Notes: generated by a model from the letters alone, not told the origin. DNA of 5,474 bases from JAFGPF01 sp964409485 (GCA_964409485.1 CAYPDM010000086.1:1-5474); one strand, 5' to 3'; counted from the stretch's first letter, positions 1 to 5,474 are shown. Numbers and translations are program-made.

Positions 1-194
1 GCGGCACCGCTACCGGACTGGCAACAACCATTTCCATGTTCGGGGCATTTGCTGGTCCACCCCTCGGCAATGCCCTGGAATCCATCGCCCCGGGGCTTCC
101 CTTTATATTCTGGGGAGTGCTGGCTGCCCTGGCACTTCCGCTGATATTCATGTTAGAAAGCAGAACCAGCAGAGTACCGCTATCCCAGAAATAG
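1..194 (+). CDS. C-terminal end of a membrane transporter, probably major facilitator superfamily (partial)
   Basis: The reading frame is open from base 3 to a TAG at 192-194, giving the last 63 residues of a protein whose start lies outside the window. Two hydrophobic, Gly/Ala/Pro-rich helices are visible: one around the stretch TISMFGAFAGPPLGNALE and one around PFIFWGVLAALALPLIFMLE. They are followed by a short polar cytoplasmic tail ending in SQK. The look (small-residue helix, short loop with Pro, final helix ending in a charged tail) fits helices 11 and 12 of an MFS permease, but no diagnostic motif is present. Another multi-helix transporter family cannot be excluded, and the substrate cannot be guessed. 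The gene converges on the ABC-2 permease operon with only 6 bp between the two stop codons, and I see no hairpin terminator in that gap. Confidence 0.6.
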   Translation, partial: GTATGLATTISMFGAFAGPPLGNALESIAPGLPFIFWGVLAALALPLIFMLESRTSRVPLSQK

Positions 195-200
195 TCCGGT

Positions 201-1247
201 CTATCGCTTCGCCATCACGAACCTGCGCGATAACTTCATGAAAAGCAGGCCGATGACCACCAGCGGAACGGCGTAGAGGGCCACCTGGAATATGCCCATG
301 GAAGGGTCGCCGGCGGACAGCCGCGTGATGAGACCGAACGGCGACGGGTTGAGGAAATAGCTGCCCCCTACCAGGGCTACCAGCACGATGGAATAGACGA
401 ACTGGGTACGTTCCCTGTCCTTGAAACACAGCGCCATGACGGCAGTAATTACGGATATCGCCGCGGCGATGATGATACCCAGCAGTATTACCAGGCCCGC
501 GTTCTGGATGACGATGCTGTTAAGCCGCAGGAGGCCCACCCACATTACCACCTGCACCGCCGCCGTGACAACCGCCGCGGTTATCTTGGAAGCTATCACC
601 TGCCCCAGCGACACCGGCGCCGATGCCAGCGTATCGAATGTCTTGTTTTCGAACTCCTCGGAAACGGTATCTATGACGATACTGCCGGCGATAAGGGCGG
701 GGAAAAGCATCAATATGGGAACGATAAGGGAATAAAGGAACTCGTAGGTGGTATGGGGCTTGCCGCCGGCGGAGGTATAGTTAAGGTCTACGCCCTGCGA
801 CTCCCGCAGGAAGTTCTCATACCTTTTCAGCGGCTCGTCCAGCACCATGAAAATCACCGTCTTCTTGGTATCCAGCTCCGGCATAATAAGCTGCATGTCA
901 ACGATCCCGTTCCGGCTTTCCGGCACCACCATAATCGTATCAATGCGTCCCCGCTTAAAGCTTGCTTCGGCAGTTGTCATATCGGGGAATATGGTTAATC
1001 GGACGTTGCCCTCGTCAAGGTAGTTCAGCAACGATCCAACGTCCTCTTCGGGGGCGACTATACCTGCCCGTATATGCACGCGGGTGCTATCGCCGATGGA
1101 TGACGGGTCGTAAAAAGCCATGATGCCCACCAGAATTATCGATGAGAACGAGGCGATGAAGAACTGGACGATGATGGCAAACATAATCGTCTTCTCTCTC
1201 GTTATCGACCGCAGTTCCCTCTTCAGCAGTGCGAGAAATCCCCTCAT
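201..1247 (-). CDS. ABC-2 type transporter permease subunit (348 aa)
   Basis: This is an integral membrane subunit of an ABC exporter. The N-terminus MRGFLALLKRELRSITREKT is the usual amphipathic, basic lead-in to helix 1 (about residues 21-45). An extracytoplasmic domain of about 120 residues follows (46-168). Five more helices then lie near 170-193, 217-240, 249-275, 281-297 and 318-337, ending in a basic cytoplasmic tail (RRFVMAKR). Between helices 2 and 3 sits the cytoplasmic segment SEEFENKTFDTLASAPVSLG, matching the ABC-2 consensus EExExkT-x-LxxxPVs that contacts the ATPase. Architecture and length fit the NatB/YhaP-like ABC2_membrane_3 group. The start ATG overlaps the stop of the upstream 617-aa permease by four bases (ATGA), so the two are translationally coupled and probably assemble as a heterodimer. 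The ATPase partner is the divergent gene at 3128. The exported substrate is unknown; sodium, drugs and peptides are all handled by relatives. Confidence 0.9.
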   Translation of the reverse strand: MRGFLALLKRELRSITREKTIMFAIIVQFFIASFSSIILVGIMAFYDPSSIGDSTRVHIRAGIVAPEEDVGSLLNYLDEGNVRLTIFPDMTTAEASFKRGRIDTIMVVPESRNGIVDMQLIMPELDTKKTVIFMVLDEPLKRYENFLRESQGVDLNYTSAGGKPHTTYEFLYSLIVPILMLFPALIAGSIVIDTVSEEFENKTFDTLASAPVSLGQVIASKITAAVVTAAVQVVMWVGLLRLNSIVIQNAGLVILLGIIIAAAISVITAVMALCFKDRERTQFVYSIVLVALVGGSYFLNPSPFGLITRLSAGDPSMGIFQVALYAVPLVVIGLLFMKLSRRFVMAKR

Positions 1248-3097
1248 AGCATCGCCCCCATCACGTAAATGTTATAGACGGCGTGAATCACGCTGCCGAG
1301 GGCAACCGCCACTAGATAGAACCGGGTGCCGAAACGGGCCGTGAACAGGCACACTACCGAGGTCGAGACCACGTGCAGGGCCAGCGGCAGCAGAAACCAC
1401 CCGCCCCCCATCAGCGCCTGAACGAACATTGAGTCGGACACGACGCTCATGGCCATGAGCAGCAGCAGCTTTTCCGCCAGCATGAACCCCAGCGCCGATA
1501 GCGCCGCGAGTTTAAATACGTCCCTTTTTCTCTGGAGGGCGTTATTCTGGAGCAGTATCACCACCCCCGCCGACTTTGCCAGTTCCTCCACCACGACGGA
1601 CACGATAAGCATGAATCCCATCATGAACGGCAGCGGCAGGTTGGTCACGAAGACGATGGATGCCAGCTCCACCATGAACACCAGCGGCACCAGGCTCATA
1701 CCCATGAACAGCACGGACAGGTTCAGGTGGGCGCGGTCGAGCGTCAGGTAGATGGCCTCGGCAATCTTACTGTGTAGCGGGCGGAATCCCATGAGGTACT
1801 CTTCGTTGAAGACGCGCGTCCCGACGAACATCGTCTGCCCGAAAACGAGCAGCAGCGGGGTCGTCGCCAGGAAATACTGGGACACGGTAAAAGTCTCGCC
1901 GCGGTACATCGTCACCGCCAGCGTCAGCGGCGAGATATAGCTTAAATCGTTCACGCCGGTAAACATCGCCGGGCCTACCAGATAAACGGTAACCACCGAA
2001 AGCGCCAGCACCGAGAAAAACGTCTGGTCTTTGAAAGTGCGGTAAGTCAGGGCCACCATGAGGTAAATGGAAAAGATAAAGAGCATCACCGGAATAAAGA
2101 TAGCCAGTCCGAGCAGGATATTACCCTTCAAGACAATCGTCACGCCGATAATCACGATGATTGAATACGCCAGGTACGGTAGCATCTTGCCCATGATGAC
2201 CTGAAGGCGGGTCACCGGTGCCGAGAGCAGGACAATCAGCTTGCGGCTGACCTTCTCCTCCGTAAAGCTGCTGGTGAAAAACAGGCTGATAAAGAACACC
2301 GGCACCACGTAAAGGAAGGTGATAATCACCTGCGCCAGCGGTATCGGCGGGTTCATCAGCGAAGGGATGATAATATCGTTTTCGGAAACAAACTCCGCCT
2401 TAAACTCCGGGAGCTGGTTGTTCTTCGCAAATTCGGCCAGCTGCCGGCGGACGGCATCGTCGGTAGCGGCGGGGACAGCGGGCAGCGGTTCGGGAAGGGC
2501 TACCGGCGAGGCGGCGGCGATATTACGCTCCGGCGCAGCTGCCGGATAGTCCGGTGCTTCCACCGGGGGTGTTGACACCGGGTCTTTATCGGCTGTAGCC
2601 GCCGTTTCGGGGATTTCCGCTGTATCCGGGGCAGGCGCCGCGGACTCCGGGTCTTCGTCTTCCGTATCAATATAGCTGACCTCAATCCGCAGAGGGAAAG
2701 CCCGGTCTATCTCATACTCGTCGGCCACACGGAGCAGCTCCTGCTTTTCCAGGTATTGCTGTAAAGCCCCGGCGGCGTATTCCGAGCGTTCGGTGTGACT
2801 GCTGACGATATCATTCCCGTCCAGATACAGGTCGATTGTGCCCCGCTCCAGTAACTCGTAGCCAGTCTCGCGTTCCAGTTCGGCAATGTTAAACCGGCTG
2901 TCCGCGATGAAAGGAGCGCCGGCGGACACGCCCACATTGTATAAGCCCTTGCTTATTACCAGGTCCTGATGGTAAATTACATAAGAGCAGACGATTGTCA
3001 GGGCGAGAATTGCCAGCACGATAATTCTCGATTTACCGCTGAATCTGGCTCTAAGACGGGTGATTTCCCGCCGGGACATCGTCAGTATATTTCTCAT
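1244..3097 (-). CDS. ABC-2 permease fused to a C-terminal PrsW/CPBP-like intramembrane protease domain (617 aa)
   Basis: Residues 1-455 are an ABC-2 permease. They comprise a basic N-terminus (MRNILTMSRREITRLRARFS), helix 1 at about 24-42, and an extracytoplasmic region of about 210 residues. That region includes a Pro/Ala/Glu-rich linker at 146-212. The core helices start near 256. The coupling segment SFTEEKVSRKLIVLLSAPVT (277-296) matches the ABC-2 EE...LLxAPVT consensus. Residues ~460-617 form a second helical domain with EELAK (504-508), FMLAE (538-542), H575 and HAVYN (605-609), the pattern of PrsW/CPBP glutamic-type membrane proteases. The frame stays open upstream to 3361, but that stretch runs antisense through the ATPase gene and looks non-coding. 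ATG at 3097 gives a typical permease N-terminus, and ATG at 3079 (611 aa) is the alternative. Neither has a clear Shine-Dalgarno sequence. The gene is first in an operon with the 348-aa permease (ATGA overlap). CPBP/ABC-permease fusions are known; here the first motif reads EExxK, as in PrsW. Confidence 0.85.
   Translation of the reverse strand: MRNILTMSRREITRLRARFSGKSRIIVLAILALTIVCSYVIYHQDLVISKGLYNVGVSAGAPFIADSRFNIAELERETGYELLERGTIDLYLDGNDIVSSHTERSEYAAGALQQYLEKQELLRVADEYEIDRAFPLRIEVSYIDTEDEDPESAAPAPDTAEIPETAATADKDPVSTPPVEAPDYPAAAPERNIAAASPVALPEPLPAVPAATDDAVRRQLAEFAKNNQLPEFKAEFVSENDIIIPSLMNPPIPLAQVIITFLYVVPVFFISLFFTSSFTEEKVSRKLIVLLSAPVTRLQVIMGKMLPYLAYSIIVIIGVTIVLKGNILLGLAIFIPVMLFIFSIYLMVALTYRTFKDQTFFSVLALSVVTVYLVGPAMFTGVNDLSYISPLTLAVTMYRGETFTVSQYFLATTPLLLVFGQTMFVGTRVFNEEYLMGFRPLHSKIAEAIYLTLDRAHLNLSVLFMGMSLVPLVFMVELASIVFVTNLPLPFMMGFMLIVSVVVEELAKSAGVVILLQNNALQRKRDVFKLAALSALGFMLAEKLLLLMAMSVVSDSMFVQALMGGGWFLLPLALHVVSTSVVCLFTARFGTRFYLVAVALGSVIHAVYNIYVMGAML
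1247..1720 (-). other. PrsW/CPBP-like intramembrane protease domain within the 617-aa permease (residues ~460-617)
   Basis: The domain has about five helices, roughly residues 462-484, 488-515, 527-552, 565-585 and 592-614. The putative catalytic positions fall in helices, as expected: E504 and E505 (EELAK, the EExxK motif), F538 and E542 (FxxxE), H575, and H605 with N609 (HxxxN). In PrsW the second motif usually reads FAxxEN; here it is FMLAEK, so E is kept and N is replaced by K. The residue eight after H575, often Gly in PrsW, is Cys583. Because every acidic and histidine position is retained, I infer an active metal- or glutamate-dependent membrane protease rather than a relic, although structural reuse as a transporter helper is also possible. 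Known relatives cleave anti-sigma factors (PrsW in Bacillus subtilis) or process prenylated or bacteriocin-like peptides (CPBP). Confidence 0.7.
2995..3025 (+). promoter_or_regulatory. Candidate sigma70-type promoter for the ABC ATPase gene
   Basis: TTGTCA (2995-3000, 5 of 6 to TTGACA) is separated by 19 bp from GATAAT (3020-3025, 5 of 6 to TATAAT). Transcription would begin near 3032, leaving a leader of about 96 nt before the ATPase ATG at 3128. The spacer is longer than the ideal 17 bp. The site lies inside the first 35 codons of the divergent permease gene, which is necessary because only 30 bp separate the two starts. A weaker minus-strand -10 match (TATGAT, read from 3142 to 3137) could serve the permease operon, but it has no good -35 partner. 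Confidence 0.3.
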
Positions 3098-3127
3098 AGG
3101 ATAAAGAAAGGTCAACGGGCTGTAAAA

Positions 3128-4021
3128 ATGACCGATATCATAAAATTGGACTCTGTTACCAAGATATACAAGAACTTCACTGCGGTAAAGGGGGTTAACC
3201 TGCAAATCAGGGAGGGGGAAATACTGGGTATCATCGGTCATAACGGTGCCGGCAAGACGACCACGCTCAAGATGATAGTCGGCCTCCTGGCGCCCACCAC
3301 CGGCACCATCACCGTCATGGGACAGGACATCACCCGGGAAAGCACCCGGGTAAAGCAGCACATCGGCTACCTGCCCGAGGAAAGCCCCCTCTACGAGAAC
3401 ATGACCGTCAAGATGTACCTGGAATTCTTCGGGGAGCTTTATAAAATCCCCAAGAAGACCGTTTCCGGCAAGATAGAATCCCTGCTTAATTCTTTAAAGC
3501 TCGAGGAGAGGGACAAGTACACGGGCGACCTTTCCAAGGGGATGAAAAGGAAGGTGGCCATCGCCCGCACCCTGCTGCACGAACCATCCATCCTCATACT
3601 GGACGAGCCGAACTCCGGTCTCGACCCGCTTACGTCCTTCTTCATCATCGACTACCTCAAGAAGCTGAACAAAGAGGGCAAGACCATCGTGCTAAGCGCG
3701 CATAACCTTTTTCACATCGAGTATATCTGCGACCGCGTGGCTATCATGAAAAACGGGGAAATATACATCTGCGATACCATCGGGGCCATCCGGGAAAAAC
3801 TCGGCAAGCGCGAATACGAGGTTATTTTCAAGGCGGATGAGAAACTCGACTACGAAAAGCAGGGAGATAATTACGTTTTCACCACGTCCGATGTTGCCCG
3901 CATCGCTTCCCTGCTGCACGATATCTCGGAGAACGACTGGGCGTTAATCGACCTCTCGGTAAGACAGTCGGCGCTGGAAGACATGTACGTCAAGCTCATG
4001 GACGACGGCTCCGCTTTATAA
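3128..4021 (+). CDS. ABC transporter ATP-binding protein, NatA-like (297 aa)
   Basis: This is the cytoplasmic ATPase that powers an ABC-2 exporter. All nucleotide-binding motifs are in order: Walker A GHNGAGKTT (37-45), the Q-loop region YLPEES (81-86, with E in place of Q as is common in NatA-type proteins), signature LSKGMKRK (135-142), Walker B ILILDE (155-160) with D-loop SGLDP (163-167), and switch histidine in SAHN (190-193). A further ~80-residue C-terminal domain follows, typical of the NatA/CcmA group with DUF4162-like tails. The ATG at 3128 places Walker A at residue 37, as usual. The frame is open back to 2969, but that extension is antisense to the permease. The nearest purine-rich stretch, AAAGAAAGGT (3103-3112), lies 15 nt from the ATG, which is far for a ribosome binding site. 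The only permeases nearby are the divergent pair at 201-3097, the obvious partners. Confidence 0.95.
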   Translation: MTDIIKLDSVTKIYKNFTAVKGVNLQIREGEILGIIGHNGAGKTTTLKMIVGLLAPTTGTITVMGQDITRESTRVKQHIGYLPEESPLYENMTVKMYLEFFGELYKIPKKTVSGKIESLLNSLKLEERDKYTGDLSKGMKRKVAIARTLLHEPSILILDEPNSGLDPLTSFFIIDYLKKLNKEGKTIVLSAHNLFHIEYICDRVAIMKNGEIYICDTIGAIREKLGKREYEVIFKADEKLDYEKQGDNYVFTTSDVARIASLLHDISENDWALIDLSVRQSALEDMYVKLMDDGSAL

Positions 4022-4092
4022 CCAGGATTGACCGTATCACAGCTTTATTGCCTCAGGTTACCCATTTTCCCATGACGTTCGTTTTGATTGAA

Positions 4093-4130
4093 TTGTGACG
4101 ATTGTACTATTGTTTGTGACGCCCCTGTGA
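4093..4130 (+). promoter_or_regulatory. Phased TGTGA direct repeats upstream of the zinc-ribbon gene
   Basis: TTGTGACG occurs at 4093-4100 and again at 4114-4121, and a third TGTGA sits at 4126-4130. The TGTGA starts are 4094, 4115 and 4126, spacings of 21 and 11 bp, close to two turns and one turn of the helix. All lie on the same DNA face in the 147-bp gap between the ATPase stop and the zinc-ribbon start, just upstream of a -10-like box. This is what a set of operator half-sites would look like. TGTGA is also the half-site of CRP/FNR-type regulators, although no inverted partner (TCACA) is correctly placed. The rest of the gap, 4022-4090, shows no gene and no convincing terminator. Confidence 0.3.
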
Positions 4131-4146
4131 TTTAGACTAATTAAAC

Positions 4147-4152
4147 TATAAC
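4147..4152 (+). promoter_or_regulatory. Candidate -10 box of the zinc-ribbon gene
   Basis: TATAAC matches the -10 consensus at 5 of 6 positions in an AT-rich stretch. The -35 region (around CTGTGA, 4125-4130) is poor and overlaps the third TGTGA repeat, which would suit an activator-dependent promoter. Transcription would start near 4159, only about 10 nt before the ATG at 4169. The message would then be almost leaderless, which would explain why that gene has no Shine-Dalgarno sequence. Confidence 0.3.
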
Positions 4153-4168
4153 TGATTATTTTACGGCC

Positions 4169-4333
4169 ATGATATATAATCAGGCGGTCAACGCAGACAA
4201 GACGAATAATAAGCTGAAGTTCAACCACTGCCCCAAGTGCAGCCGCAAGGGGCTTTACCACGTTCACCGGCAGTATCCCCGCTGCCACTATTGCGGGCTT
4301 TACCGAATATCGATACCGGGGCAGGACTTCTAG
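4169..4333 (+). CDS. Small zinc-ribbon protein (54 aa), function unknown
   Basis: The protein begins MIYNQAVNADKTNNKLKFNH. It carries two CxxC knuckles, CPKC (21-24) and CHYC followed by Gly (39-43), separated by 14 residues, the classic geometry of a four-cysteine zinc ribbon. The rest is basic (K/R/H-rich), including KFNH before and SRKGLYHVHRQYPR between the knuckles, so binding to nucleic acid or a ribosome-like partner is possible but unproven. In-frame stops (TAG, TAA) lie a few codons upstream and leave ATG 4169 as the only start. No Shine-Dalgarno sequence precedes it, and a nearly leaderless transcript is plausible. It lies 147 bp downstream of the ATPase on the same strand and 19 bp upstream of a tiny hydrophobic ORF. 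I do not recognise a named family. The cysteine spacing and the G/C-ending codons argue that it is a real gene. Confidence 0.7.
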   Translation: MIYNQAVNADKTNNKLKFNHCPKCSRKGLYHVHRQYPRCHYCGLYRISIPGQDF

Positions 4334-4352
4334 TCTCGTAGGGCGGGATGTA

Positions 4353-4430
4353 ATGAAACTGGTAAAAGACCTGCTGGCTTTCCTTTACAGCCTTATCGAC
4401 GTGGTGGCTTACCGGATTGTCTTCCGCTAG
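4353..4430 (+). CDS. Candidate 25-residue hydrophobic microprotein
   Basis: The ORF starts MKLVKDLLAF and ends YRIVFR. It has two lysines near the N-terminus, a hydrophobic core with one internal Asp (D16), and arginines at 21 and 25. It could form a single short membrane helix or a surface-lying amphipathic helix. A purine-rich AGGGCGGG (4340-4347) lies 5 nt before the ATG, an acceptable ribosome binding site. Third codon positions are mostly G or C, as in the neighbours. It follows the zinc-ribbon stop by 19 bp on the same strand, suggesting a bicistronic unit, and ends 11 bp before the convergent stop of the four-helix protein. No family is recognised. ORFs this short arise by chance, so the call rests on ribosome binding site, codon use and context. 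Confidence 0.45.
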   Translation: MKLVKDLLAFLYSLIDVVAYRIVFR

Positions 4431-4441
4431 ATACCGGGCTC

Positions 4442-4834
4442 TTACTCGTCAGCGAGTGCCCCCCTCCAGGGGTAAAATACAAGAAAGAGCACGATGAAGA
4501 TAACCCACAGGATAATGGCTGGCAAGACCTGCATGAAGTCGATATAGTCCTTGATGGACGAATAACCCAGTAAAACCGCCGAAAGACCTGCCATGGTTAT
4601 GGAAAACTTTACCCAGATTATGTTCCGAAGCAAGTCCCGCGCGGCCACGAGAATCCAGATACCGGAAACAAGGGAAAAAACGCTGACCGACATCGCCAGG
4701 TAGATGATGCTGTCATTGACTTCTTCCACTCCGAACATCCCGCTTACCTGTTCGGGAAGAATGATACCAACCAGCCCCATCAGGAGCAATACCACCCCGT
4801 AAACAATCAGCACTACTTTTAAGACCGTTGACAT
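4442..4834 (-). CDS. Four-helix membrane protein (130 aa), function unknown
   Basis: This is a small integral membrane protein with four predicted helices at about 4-26, 41-64, 70-90 and 102-121. Loops are short: LPEQVSGMFGVEEVND after helix 1, AARDLLRN between helices 2 and 3, and SSIKDYIDFMQ before helix 4. The tail is short and acidic (GALADE). The P-E-x-V-x-x-x-F-G-V pattern after the first helix resembles small uncharacterised four-helix DUF families, but I cannot assign one, and no catalytic or metal-binding residue stands out. The ATG at 4834 is preceded by a strong ribosome binding site, AAGGGGGTGA (minus strand, 4847 to 4838). It lies 92 bp downstream of yjbQ on the same strand, so co-transcription is possible. 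The 92-bp gap holds a run of T on the minus strand but no clear stem before it. Confidence 0.8.
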   Translation of the reverse strand: MSTVLKVVLIVYGVVLLLMGLVGIILPEQVSGMFGVEEVNDSIIYLAMSVSVFSLVSGIWILVAARDLLRNIIWVKFSITMAGLSAVLLGYSSIKDYIDFMQVLPAIILWVIFIVLFLVFYPWRGALADE

Positions 4835-4926
4835 TACTCACCCCCTTATAGAATTCAGGTTGCGTACAGATTATCGGCTCAAGAATATCACATTACTGCT
4901 GATAAATAAAAAACCCTCTAATCATT

Positions 4927-5328
4927 CTAATTTTCTGCGATAATTTTTACCAGCACATGGCGGTTTCTCGGCCCGTCGAACTCACAGAAGAAGATGCCCT
5001 GCCAAGTCCCCAGCACCAGCCTCCCATCCTCGATGAACAGCGTCTCGGAGTCGCCGATAATCGTTGCCTTGATATGCGCCGGGGAGTTACCCTCCAGGTG
5101 ACGGTAGTCCCGGCTCTCCGGCACCATCTTATCGAGCTGCGCCGCAATATCCTCGACGACGCTGGGGTCGGCGTGCTCGTTGACCACGACCCCGGCGGTG
5201 GTATGCGGCACGAAAACATGGCAGGCGCCTTTCCTGACTCCACTCCCACCGACGATATCCCTGACTTTCGCCGTAATTTCCTGGAATTCCACCTTAGAGG
5301 AAGTAGTTATGTCTACTTTATGAATCAA
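4927..5328 (-). CDS. yjbQ: YjbQ/UPF0047 family protein (secondary thiamine-phosphate synthase-like), 133 aa
   Basis: The protein matches the YjbQ (UPF0047, TIGR00149) family over its whole length, which is normal for the family. Hallmarks in order are HVFVPHTTAGVVVNEHADP (37-55) with H37, H42, N50, E51 and D54; HLEGNSPAHIKA (77-88) with H77, E79 and H85; GTWQG (107-111); and FDGPRNR (117-123). It is cytoplasmic and forms a compact homotrimeric beta fold in solved relatives. E. coli YjbQ has weak thiamine-phosphate synthase activity, but the true physiological role is unsettled. The start is TTG at 5328-5326: it is the first usable start after an in-frame TAG, it gives the family's usual N-terminus, and it sits just behind GGGAGAGGG. 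No thiamine gene is nearby. The repeat element at 5357-5474 occupies its upstream region. Confidence 0.93.
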   Translation of the reverse strand: MIHKVDITTSSKVEFQEITAKVRDIVGGSGVRKGACHVFVPHTTAGVVVNEHADPSVVEDIAAQLDKMVPESRDYRHLEGNSPAHIKATIIGDSETLFIEDGRLVLGTWQGIFFCEFDGPRNRHVLVKIIAEN

Positions 5329-5330
5329 AG

Positions 5331-5339
5331 CCCTCTCCC
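5331..5339 (-). promoter_or_regulatory. Ribosome binding site fixing the TTG start of yjbQ
   Basis: On the minus strand the sequence reads GGGAGAGGG-CT-TTG. The GGAG/GAGG core sits about 4-7 nt before the TTG, and no ATG or GTG in the same frame has a comparable site. This supports the non-ATG start. Confidence 0.7.
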
Positions 5340-5356
5340 ACTATTTTTCTCTATGG

Positions 5357-5474
5357 CTTTGCCCTAAAAGTATCATTTTGAATGTCACCCTGAGCGTAGC
5401 GAAGGGTCTCGTTCTCGCGAAAGGATGAGATTCTTCAGTCACTCCGCTCCTTCAGAATGACATTTGGGGCAAAG
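5357..5474. repeat. MITE-like palindromic repeat element, about 118 bp (may continue past the window edge)
   Basis: The ends are inverted repeats: CTTTGCCCTAAA (5357-5368) and TTTGGGGCAAAG (5463-5474) match at 11 of 12 positions. Inside, the left arm TGTCACCCTGAGCG...GGGTCTC (5383-5410) pairs imperfectly with the right arm GAGATTCTTCAG...AGAATGACA (5427-5462), with extra bases in the right arm. The central loop is about 16 bp. The left arm also carries a degenerate tandem copy, TATCATTTTGAA (5371-5382), which matches the TGTCATTCTGAA of the right end at 10 of 12. There is no ORF. The core TGTCAyyCTGAgcG-AGCGAAG-GrTCTC resembles repeats seen scattered in many copies in Chloroflexota and other genomes; that is recollection, not a search result. 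The element lies 17 bp upstream of the yjbQ ribosome binding site. Confidence 0.75.

Noticed and set aside
2969..3127. N-terminal extension of the ABC ATPase to 2969
   Set aside because: The extra residues are antisense to the permease's first codons and would put Walker A near residue 90 instead of the usual 35-40.
3098..3361. N-terminal extension of the fused permease to a start at 3361 on the minus strand
   Set aside because: The added 88 codons run antisense through the ATPase N-terminus and Walker A region and lack the character of a permease N-terminus. Starting at 3097 gives the standard basic-then-helix beginning.
4058..4288. 76-residue minus-strand ORF opposite the zinc-ribbon gene
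   Set aside because: It is the antisense shadow of the cysteine-patterned plus-strand gene, with no ribosome binding site and no recognisable features.
4901..4926. Possible intrinsic terminator downstream of yjbQ (T-run on the minus strand)
   Set aside because: A run of six T is present, but the preceding TTAGAATGATTAGAGGG cannot form a stable GC-rich stem.
4957..5367. 136-residue plus-strand ORF opposite yjbQ
   Set aside because: The minus-strand frame matches the whole YjbQ family. The plus-strand translation is its mirror and shows no domain.
5357..5474. CRISPR-like or riboswitch interpretation of the terminal palindrome
   Set aside because: There is no regularly spaced repeat-spacer structure and no conserved aptamer features. 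The paired terminal inverted repeats fit a MITE-like element better.

Overview
The window holds seven protein-coding genes plus the end of an eighth, packed tightly on both strands with roughly balanced base composition. It is bacterial chromosomal DNA. The compact layout, a four-domain-type ABC-2 exporter, a YjbQ-family enzyme and a dispersed palindromic repeat with a TGTCATTCTGA-type core are compatible with an uncultured, metagenome-type lineage. By resemblance I would guess Chloroflexota (Dehalococcoidia-like), but no marker gene here proves this.

Left part (1-3127): the last 63 codons of a membrane protein, probably a major facilitator superfamily (MFS) transporter, run rightward and end 6 bp from a leftward two-gene ABC-2 permease operon. 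The operon's first gene (3097 to 1244) encodes a 617-residue protein. Its first three quarters are an ABC-2 permease with a very large extracytoplasmic loop. Its last ~160 residues carry the EExxK, FxxxE, H and HxxxN motifs of PrsW/CPBP-type intramembrane proteases. The second gene (1247 to 201) overlaps the first by ATGA and encodes a smaller, ordinary ABC-2 permease.

Centre (3128-4430): the matching NatA-type ATPase is transcribed in the opposite direction, its start only 30 bp from the permease start. On the same strand follow an AT-rich gap with phased TGTGA repeats, a 54-residue four-cysteine zinc-ribbon protein, and a candidate 25-residue hydrophobic microprotein.

Right part (4431-5474): two leftward genes, an unrecognised four-helix membrane protein of 130 residues and a YjbQ/UPF0047 family protein that starts at TTG behind a strong ribosome binding site. 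The window ends in a 118-bp inverted-repeat element resembling a MITE, lying directly upstream of yjbQ.

Functionally, the ATPase and the two permeases should form one heteromeric ABC-2 exporter, with the protease-like domain built into one permease. The cargo is unknown. The most notable items are that fusion, the divergent ATPase/permease arrangement, the small zinc-ribbon/microprotein pair beside it, and the palindromic repeat.
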